Source: an uncultured Rhodobacter sp.
GTDB taxonomy: Bacteria; Pseudomonadota; Alphaproteobacteria; Rhodobacterales; Rhodobacteraceae
Direction of reading: 5' to 3'
DNA length: 12,142 nucleotides
NCBI GenBank assembly: GCA_937901435.1
Contig: CALGTJ010000558.1
Span: 1-12,142, forward strand
Position 1 is the first letter of the stretch. Each line of letters begins with the position of its first letter. Below are positions 6,966 through 12,142 of the stretch, one piece after another. The translations under genes were made by a program, and so were the position numbers. The notes under the pieces were generated by a model, which was not told the DNA's origin, searched no databases, and was given only the letters and a program-made list of their open reading frames with translations.

Positions 6966-7066
6966 AAGATGCTCTGATCGGTATCCTGCGCGAGCGCCAT
7001 GACCCTGATACTTGGAGCGGCATTCTGGCAGAGGCCCAAGCCCGTAGCGAACGGGAGGGCTTGTGA
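6966..7066 (+). pseudogene. Probable out-of-frame C-terminal tail of the preceding gene
   Basis: In the -1 frame relative to the gene ending at 6965, this stretch is open and reads LKDALIGILRERHDPDTW, then SGILAEAQARSEREGL, a plausible amphipathic helical tail. It ends at TGA 7064-7066, which overlaps the ATG of the nuclease as TGATG. That coupling is the rule in this operon, whereas the upstream stop at 6963 would leave an unusual 100-base gap. It has no good start codon of its own. It fits best as the true end of the upstream protein, lost by deletion of one A in the run at 6957-6960. Confidence 0.5.
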
Positions 7067-8070
7067 TGGCTGATCTTCCCGCACCACCCACGCCAACGCT
7101 GACGGCGATCTACGCCGATTATGAGGCCCGCCAGGGCGATGGCTTCCGTGACCATCTCGGCGCATCCATCATCGGTAAACCTTGCGCACGCGCGCTCTGG
7201 TATGATTTCCGCTGGGTGACGCCGTCACGCTTTTCCGGCCGCCTGCTGCGTCTGTTTGAGACCGGCCAGCTGGAAGAGGACCGTATGGTGCGCAACCTGC
7301 GCGCCACTGGGGCCACTGTTTTGGAGCTAGACCCCGAAACAGGACGGCAAATCCGCGTGGAGGCCCATGGCGGTCATTTCGGTGGCTCGCTGGATGGCGT
7401 CGCCCTCGGTTTGCTCGAGGCCCCGAAAACCTGGCATGTGCTGGAATTCAAAACGCATGGCGTCAAAAGCTTTGCCGATTTGACCGCAAAAGGCGTCGTG
7501 GCATCGAAGCCACAGCACGCTGCGCAGATGCAGATCTACATGCACCTGACCGGTATCACTCGGGCACTTTACATGGCGGTCTGCAAGAACACGGACGCGC
7601 TGCATATCGAACGGGTTGAGGCCGATCCTGCGATGGCAGAACGCCTTCTGGAAAAGGCTGGCCGGGTTATCTTCGCCCAACACCCACCAGCGCGGATCAG
7701 CGAAGATCCGACTTGGTTTGAATGTCGTTTTTGCAATCACCACGCTGCCTGTCATGAGGGTGGTAGGGCCGCTGTGACCTGTCGGTCCTGTCTGCATGCG
7801 ACGCCTGTCCGAGCGCTTCCAGAAGAAGCGTATGCCCGTTCTTCGTCCGGAAGCGCGACCAGCAATAAAAACGGCGGATGGCACTGCGCGCGGCACGACA
7901 AAATGCTGGCGCCCGCTGAGCAGCGGGCCGCCTGCAGCAGACATCTCTTCATCCCCGATCTCGTGCCGGGTGAGGTCATCGATGCGGGCGACGATATTGT
8001 CACCTACCGCATGAACGATGGCGCCTCTTGGTCAAATGACGCCCGCAATACGGAGGCCGCGCCATGCTGA
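7066..8070 (+). CDS. Cas4/RecB-like PD-(D/E)XK iron-sulfur nuclease with C-terminal Cys/His domain
   Basis: A 334-residue protein. The nuclease motifs are Asp110 (GGSLDG), Glu127-Phe-Lys129 (VLEFKT) and QxxxY at 154-158 (QMQIY), the RecB/Cas4 order. Cys40 (GKPCARALWY) together with Cys220, Cys223 and Cys229 (CRFCNHHAAC, CxxCx5C) matches the four-cysteine 4Fe-4S clamp of Cas4 and AddB. After it comes an extra segment with Cys239, Cys242, Cys274, His277, Cys290 and His293, probably a small zinc-binding domain. The expected activity is processing of DNA ends (exonuclease). ATG 7066 is preferred over GTG 7063 because GGAGG lies seven bases upstream. Its stop overlaps the helicase start. No cas1, cas2 or repeats are present, so this is a replication or recombination enzyme rather than a CRISPR gene. 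Confidence 0.85.
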   Translation: MADLPAPPTPTLTAIYADYEARQGDGFRDHLGASIIGKPCARALWYDFRWVTPSRFSGRLLRLFETGQLEEDRMVRNLRATGATVLELDPETGRQIRVEAHGGHFGGSLDGVALGLLEAPKTWHVLEFKTHGVKSFADLTAKGVVASKPQHAAQMQIYMHLTGITRALYMAVCKNTDALHIERVEADPAMAERLLEKAGRVIFAQHPPARISEDPTWFECRFCNHHAACHEGGRAAVTCRSCLHATPVRALPEEAYARSSSGSATSNKNGGWHCARHDKMLAPAEQRAACSRHLFIPDLVPGEVIDAGDDIVTYRMNDGASWSNDARNTEAAPC

Positions 8071-9800
8071 CCCTGCGCCCATACCAAGAGGCTGCGATCT
8101 CTTCGATCTACGGCTATTTCAAGACCAACAAGGGTAACCCTCTGGTTGTCATTCCAACAGCCGGCGGCAAGTCGCTCGTCATGGCGTCCTTTATCGAAGG
8201 AGTGCTGAAGGCGTGGCCGGATCAGCGCATCCTGATCGTGACCCATGTGCGCGAGTTGATCGCCCAGAACCATGCTGAGATGATCGGGCTTTGGCCAGAG
8301 GCACCGGCGGGCATCTATTCGGCGGGCTTGGGCAAGCGCGAGGCGCAGGCTCGTGTTTTGTTTGCAGGCATCCAATCCAACCATCGCCGCGCCCATGAAA
8401 TCGGCTACACCGATCTTGTGCTGATTGATGAGGCCCATCTGATCCCGGGCAATTCCAGCACGATGTACAGGCGTTTTTTGGACGCGCTGCAGGCAATCAA
8501 TCCTGTGCTGAAGGTGATTGGCCTCACGGCCACGCCGTTCCGAACGGGCAGCGGTATGCTGCATGAGGGCAAGGAGGCACTCTTCACTGACATTGCCTAT
8601 GAGGCGCCGGTGCGTGATCTCATTGACGCAGGCTATCTCAGCCCACTGGTGTCGAAACAGCCCAATACGCGGCTCGACGTCTCGAAGGTTGGTACACGTG
8701 CAGGGGACTTCATTGCACGTGATCTGGCAGCCGCAGTCGATCAGGACGCGACGACGCGTGCGGCCGTTACCGAGATCATCACCCATGGAAAAGACCGCAA
8801 ATCCTGGCTGGCGTTCTGCTCAGGTGTGGATCACGCACGCCATGTGGCCGAAGAGTTCGCGCGTCAAGGTATCACCTGCCGCACGATCTTCGGGGACACG
8901 CCAAAGGAGGAGCGCGATGCCATCATCGCGGCCTTCAAGCGCGGTGAAATCCGCGCACTGGCCTGGATGGGGGTGCTGACGACCGGGTTCAATGCGCCCG
9001 CCGTCGATCTCATCGCTCTGCTGCGCCCGACAAAATCCGCAGGGCTTTATGTCCAAATGGTCGGTCGCGGCACGCGCTTGGCTCCGGACAAGGAAAACTG
9101 CTTGGTGCTCGACTTTGCGGGCAATGTCCGCCGCCACGGGCCGATTGATTTGGTCCGCCCGAAACGCTCAGGCGATGGCGAGGGTGGCGAGGCCCCCACA
9201 AAGGTTTGCCCCGAGTGCGACAGCATCATGGCGCTCTCGGCGACGGAATGCTCGGACTGCGGTTATGTCTTTCCAGCACGTGAGGTGAAGATCGCCCCTA
9301 CAGCGGCCACGCTCCCGGTTTTGTCGCCGAAGGTCCAATGGCTGCCAGTGCATGGTGTGTCCTACAGCCGTCATGACAAGCGCGGCGGGCTGCCCTCAAT
9401 GAAGGTTACCTATAGCTGCGGGCTCAAGTCCTACAACGAATGGGTCTGTGTCGCGCATCAGGGCTATGCGCGCCAGAAGGCGCTCGAGTGGTGGCGCAAG
9501 CGCGCGCCGGGCAGCCGGATGCCGCGCACTGTCGACGATGCCATTGCGCAGGCGGGGCAACTGGCCCGGCCAACCGCGATCTCGGTGCGCCCGTCTGGCC
9601 GCTTTCTTGAAATCTCCGGCTACAGGTTTGATCCATGCGCCACATCAACTCCGGCCTCTGCGCCGTCTGCCACCGGGAACCTCGCGGGTTTGGTTGGTTC
9701 AACCCGATATTCACAGTCTTGGACAAGCGGCGGGACCAAAGCCGCAAAAACCTCTGTTCTCGCATCTGCCAGAACATCTGTCACTGGAGGTCAGGCATGA
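8064..9800 (+). CDS. SF2 DEAD/DEAH-type helicase with zinc ribbon
   Basis: A 578-residue frame. The helicase motifs are RPYQ (5-8), Walker A PTAGGKS (31-37), DEAH (122-125), motif III TAT (155-157), the helicase C domain with TTGFNAPAVD (306-315) and motif VI QMVGRGTR (331-338). This is the RadD/YejH-like type of DNA helicase. A zinc ribbon follows at CPEC (382-385) and CSDC (396-399), then a C-terminal domain with SRHDKRGG and a WW motif (about 484-485). The start ATG has GGAGG seven bases upstream and overlaps the nuclease stop. The last 55 or so residues (from about 524) are Ser/Thr/Ala-rich and unlike the rest. They lie over the DUF6511 gene in another frame, so the ancestral end was probably near 9628. 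Confidence 0.9.
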   Translation: MLTLRPYQEAAISSIYGYFKTNKGNPLVVIPTAGGKSLVMASFIEGVLKAWPDQRILIVTHVRELIAQNHAEMIGLWPEAPAGIYSAGLGKREAQARVLFAGIQSNHRRAHEIGYTDLVLIDEAHLIPGNSSTMYRRFLDALQAINPVLKVIGLTATPFRTGSGMLHEGKEALFTDIAYEAPVRDLIDAGYLSPLVSKQPNTRLDVSKVGTRAGDFIARDLAAAVDQDATTRAAVTEIITHGKDRKSWLAFCSGVDHARHVAEEFARQGITCRTIFGDTPKEERDAIIAAFKRGEIRALAWMGVLTTGFNAPAVDLIALLRPTKSAGLYVQMVGRGTRLAPDKENCLVLDFAGNVRRHGPIDLVRPKRSGDGEGGEAPTKVCPECDSIMALSATECSDCGYVFPAREVKIAPTAATLPVLSPKVQWLPVHGVSYSRHDKRGGLPSMKVTYSCGLKSYNEWVCVAHQGYARQKALEWWRKRAPGSRMPRTVDDAIAQAGQLARPTAISVRPSGRFLEISGYRFDPCATSTPASAPSATGNLAGLVGSTRYSQSWTSGGTKAAKTSVLASARTSVTGGQA

Positions 9801-10021
9801 TCGATCCCACCCCAAATGAAATGCAGGCAATGAGCGTTGGTGGCCAATATGGTGGCGAATACCTCGAGAGTATCGGCAAATCGGATCTCGCCATCCTGAC
9901 TGAGACCGAGTGGGATCGCTTCCTTGATGCGGTCATTACCGGATATTGCGATCAACTGCGCGCGCTGGCGGGACAAGACCGCACTCGGCTCGAGGCTATG
10001 ACACCGGAGGTGCCCCTTTGA
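9635..10021 (+). CDS. DUF6511 zinc-ribbon protein
   Basis: A 128-residue small protein. The N-terminus has CAVC (9-12), the stretch REPRGFGWF, and Cys41, Cys45 and Cys49, a likely zinc ribbon. It is followed by GMIDPTPNEMQAM (54-66) and the C-terminal GYCDQLRALAGQDRTRLE. I recall this arrangement from DUF6511 proteins in alphaproteobacterial and phage replication clusters; the function is unknown. Two starts compete. ATG 9635 includes the zinc ribbon but has no ribosome binding site. ATG 9797 (residue 55) has a strong GGAGG six bases upstream and overlaps the helicase stop as ATGA. I chose 9635 because the ribbon looks conserved. The stop overlaps the primase ATG as TGATG. Confidence 0.75.
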   Translation: MRHINSGLCAVCHREPRGFGWFNPIFTVLDKRRDQSRKNLCSRICQNICHWRSGMIDPTPNEMQAMSVGGQYGGEYLESIGKSDLAILTETEWDRFLDAVITGYCDQLRALAGQDRTRLEAMTPEVPL

Positions 10022-12142
10022 TGGTTAATACATCGTACATGGCGCGCTTCGGCGCACGGCTGGTCACCAATGGCTATGGCATCCTGCCGATCGGTCCGGG
10101 CACCAAAAAGCCTGGCCAGTTCAAGCGTGGAGCATGGGCAGACTACCCCGAGTGGAACCGGCACACCGAACGCCCGACCACGGAGGTTGAGGTGACGACA
10201 TGGGCGACCTGGCCCGAGTGTGGCATCGGGCTTGTTGGCGGCACGGTTGCGGCTGTCGATATTGACGTCGTTGAAGATGCGGAACTGGCGCTCCAGATCG
10301 AGAAACTGGCGCGTGAACGTTTGGGGGATACCCCGGCGCTGCGCATCGGCAAGGCGCCAAAGCGGATGCTGATTTATCGCACACAAACCCCTTTCCGGGG
10401 CATCAAACGTCATCCGCTGGAGGTGCTTTGCCTCGGTCAGCAGTTCGTGGCCTATGCCAACCACCCGGACACTGGCGCGCCCTATGCCTGGCCAGAGGAG
10501 GGGCTGGCTGATCTCGATATCACGGAGCTGCCTGAAATCACCGCAGAGATGGCGCGCGCCTTTCTGGATGAGGCCTACGCGCTGTTGCCCGAAGACTTGC
10601 GTCAACGTGGCCTTGCGACAGGATCAACAGGCACGGAGCAGCTGCAGGCCCACAGCCAAATGGGGACATTGCCTGCCATTGAAGCCGCGCTGAAATGGCT
10701 GCCAAATGCAGAGTTGGATTATGACAGCTGGGTGCGGATTGGCATTGCGCTGAAGGGGGCGCTTGGCGAGGCTGGGGGCGATATCTTTGCCGGCTGGTCA
10801 GCGCAGGCGGCCAAGGATGTGCCTGCGGCGACAACGAAGGCCTGGGCCAGCTTCAAACCCGATCGCATTGGCGCCGGCACGATCTACCACCTTGCCATGG
10901 AGCGCGGCTGGCAACCTGATGCATCACTGCGCTTTGATGGATCGACGGCCCGCGATGAACAGCATCCTGCGGCGGATCTCTTGTCGAAGCTGGGAGGGCA
11001 TTCCGAGGGTAATGAGGAACCTTCCGCCACCTCGACATTCAGACTGGCCATACCGGATGGATTAGTGGGTGATTTGACCGATTACATGCCGTCGACAGCC
11101 CGGCGTCCTCAGCCGTTGTTGTCACTCGGTGCGAGCCTTTGCGCGATTGGTGCGCTCATGGGGCGGCAGTATCGCACCGAGAGCAACCTGCGCTCGAACC
11201 TGTATGTCGTGGGCATTGCGGATAGCGGATCAGGCAAAAACCACGCCCGCGAGATCATCAACGAGGTCTTTTTCGAGGCGGGGCTGGCCCATCATCTCGG
11301 GGGCAACAAGATCGCCTCCGGTGCAGGGTTGCTCACCGCGCTGCACCGCCAGCCTGCGATCCTTTTCCAGATCGATGAGTTTGGCATGTTTCTGGCAGCG
11401 GCGGCCGACCGGCGGCGCAGTCCGCGCCACATCACTGAAATCCTCGACAATATGACCGAGCTTTACACCTCGGCCGGCGGGATCTTCCTGGGCGCGGAAT
11501 ATGCCAACCGTGATGGCTCGAACGAGCGGCGGGATATCAATCAACCCTGCCTGAGTGTATATGGCACCACAACGCCTTTGCACTTTTGGGGCGCATTGCA
11601 GGGCGCAAACGTCGTCGACGGCTCGCTCGCACGTTTCCTGATCCTGCCCAGTGATGAGGATTATCCGGACGAGAATATCGCTGTGGGCATGCGCCAAGCC
11701 GATCCCGCGCTGATCGCAGGGTTGCGAAGCGTGGCCTCCGGGGGTGGGCACCAGAAAGGCAATCTTGCGGGCAAGACAGCCGATCAGAACACAGCTGTGA
11801 ACCCGACTATCGTGCCCATGACTGAGGAGGCTCGGGCCCGGTTCCGCCAGCTCAGCATCGAGCTGACCGAGGAATTGCGGGCCGCGGCTGGCACGGCCTT
11901 CACGGCCATCCTCGCCCGCACCGGGGAAAACGCTTTGAAGCTCGCACTGATCGTGGCGGTCGGGCGTGATCCAGCGAGGCCCGAGATCGAGATCACGGCC
12001 GCTGAATGGGCCATTACCTTCGTGCGGCACTATGCACACCGCACCATGGAGGCTGTTGAGCGGCATGTCGCGGACACCGAGACCGAGGCACACCTGAAGC
12101 GGCTGAAGGAGATCATCCGCGCGTCAGGGGCCAAGGGCATCA
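10021..12142 (+). CDS. Primase-polymerase / PriCT-2 / ATPase fusion (3' partial)
   Basis: An open frame of 707 codons that leaves the window. Residues about 1-175 are an archaeo-eukaryotic-type primase-polymerase domain, with the catalytic pair Asp80-Ile-Asp82 in VAAVDIDV and the family-typical FVAYANHPDTGAPYAW near 143-158. Residues about 220-300 match a PriCT-2 domain (WLPNAELDYDSWVRIG). Residues about 385-500 form a P-loop ATPase with ADSGSGKN (400-407) and Walker B ILFQIDEFG (447-455), of the DUF3987-like helicase type. The Walker A ends in Asn407 instead of Ser/Thr. Such fusions prime and unwind DNA during replication of phages, plasmids and integrative elements. GGAGG lies ten bases upstream of the ATG. 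Confidence 0.88.
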   Translation, partial: MVNTSYMARFGARLVTNGYGILPIGPGTKKPGQFKRGAWADYPEWNRHTERPTTEVEVTTWATWPECGIGLVGGTVAAVDIDVVEDAELALQIEKLARERLGDTPALRIGKAPKRMLIYRTQTPFRGIKRHPLEVLCLGQQFVAYANHPDTGAPYAWPEEGLADLDITELPEITAEMARAFLDEAYALLPEDLRQRGLATGSTGTEQLQAHSQMGTLPAIEAALKWLPNAELDYDSWVRIGIALKGALGEAGGDIFAGWSAQAAKDVPAATTKAWASFKPDRIGAGTIYHLAMERGWQPDASLRFDGSTARDEQHPAADLLSKLGGHSEGNEEPSATSTFRLAIPDGLVGDLTDYMPSTARRPQPLLSLGASLCAIGALMGRQYRTESNLRSNLYVVGIADSGSGKNHAREIINEVFFEAGLAHHLGGNKIASGAGLLTALHRQPAILFQIDEFGMFLAAAADRRRSPRHITEILDNMTELYTSAGGIFLGAEYANRDGSNERRDINQPCLSVYGTTTPLHFWGALQGANVVDGSLARFLILPSDEDYPDENIAVGMRQADPALIAGLRSVASGGGHQKGNLAGKTADQNTAVNPTIVPMTEEARARFRQLSIELTEELRAAAGTAFTAILARTGENALKLALIVAVGRDPARPEIEITAAEWAITFVRHYAHRTMEAVERHVADTETEAHLKRLKEIIRASGAKGI

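Noticed and set aside
7066..8070. CRISPR-associated cas4
   Set aside because: There are no repeats and no cas1 or cas2; the neighbours are a helicase and a primase, so a replication or recombination role is more likely.
8004..8786. Long minus-strand frame under the helicase
   Set aside because: It is the antisense of clear helicase motifs, with no domain of its own.
11230..12093. Long minus-strand frame under the primase gene
   Set aside because: The plus strand carries clear Walker A and B motifs and a continuous 707-codon frame; this is its shadow.

Overview
The window looks like high-GC alphaproteobacterial DNA, most likely from the Rhodobacterales (roseobacter group). This rests on codon usage, tightly overlapping start/stop codons, the gene families present and a tRNA-Ser-like fragment; it is an inference, not a database result. 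Two unrelated gene blocks sit side by side.

Left edge (1-835): the last codons of a transposase, a fragment resembling the 3' end of a tRNA-Ser gene, a rho-independent terminator, and about 600 bases with no convincing gene. This looks like an island boundary or scar.

Zinc block (836-4870, all on the minus strand): six genes read from about 4823 down to 836. In order they are a Zur/Fur-family repressor, a secreted histidine-rich ZrgA (DUF2796) protein, an ABC transporter ATPase, an FtsX/MacB-type permease and two tandem DUF3299 proteins with twin-arginine-like signal peptides. The last five overlap or abut, so they are surely co-transcribed, and a near-palindromic AT-rich site lies just upstream of zur. 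The order matches what I recall of the zinc-responsive zrgABCDE type of zinc-uptake operon known from Vibrio. Here the repressor is built into the operon.

Spacer (4871-5299): no gene that I can support.

Replication/recombination block (5300-12142, plus strand): two unknown proteins, a Cas4/RecB-like iron-sulfur nuclease with an extra Cys/His domain, an SF2 DEAH helicase with a zinc ribbon, a DUF6511 zinc-ribbon protein, and a large primase-polymerase/PriCT-2/ATPase protein that runs off the right edge. Most of these genes overlap by a few bases. The set resembles the DNA-replication module of a prophage, integrative element or plasmid. It shows signs of decay or sequence error: an in-frame TAG in the first unknown gene, a probable one-base loss near the end of the second, and a helicase C-terminus that runs 166 bases into the DUF6511 gene in another frame.

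The most interesting items are the self-regulated zinc operon and the nuclease-helicase-DUF6511-primase cassette with its two unknown partner genes.
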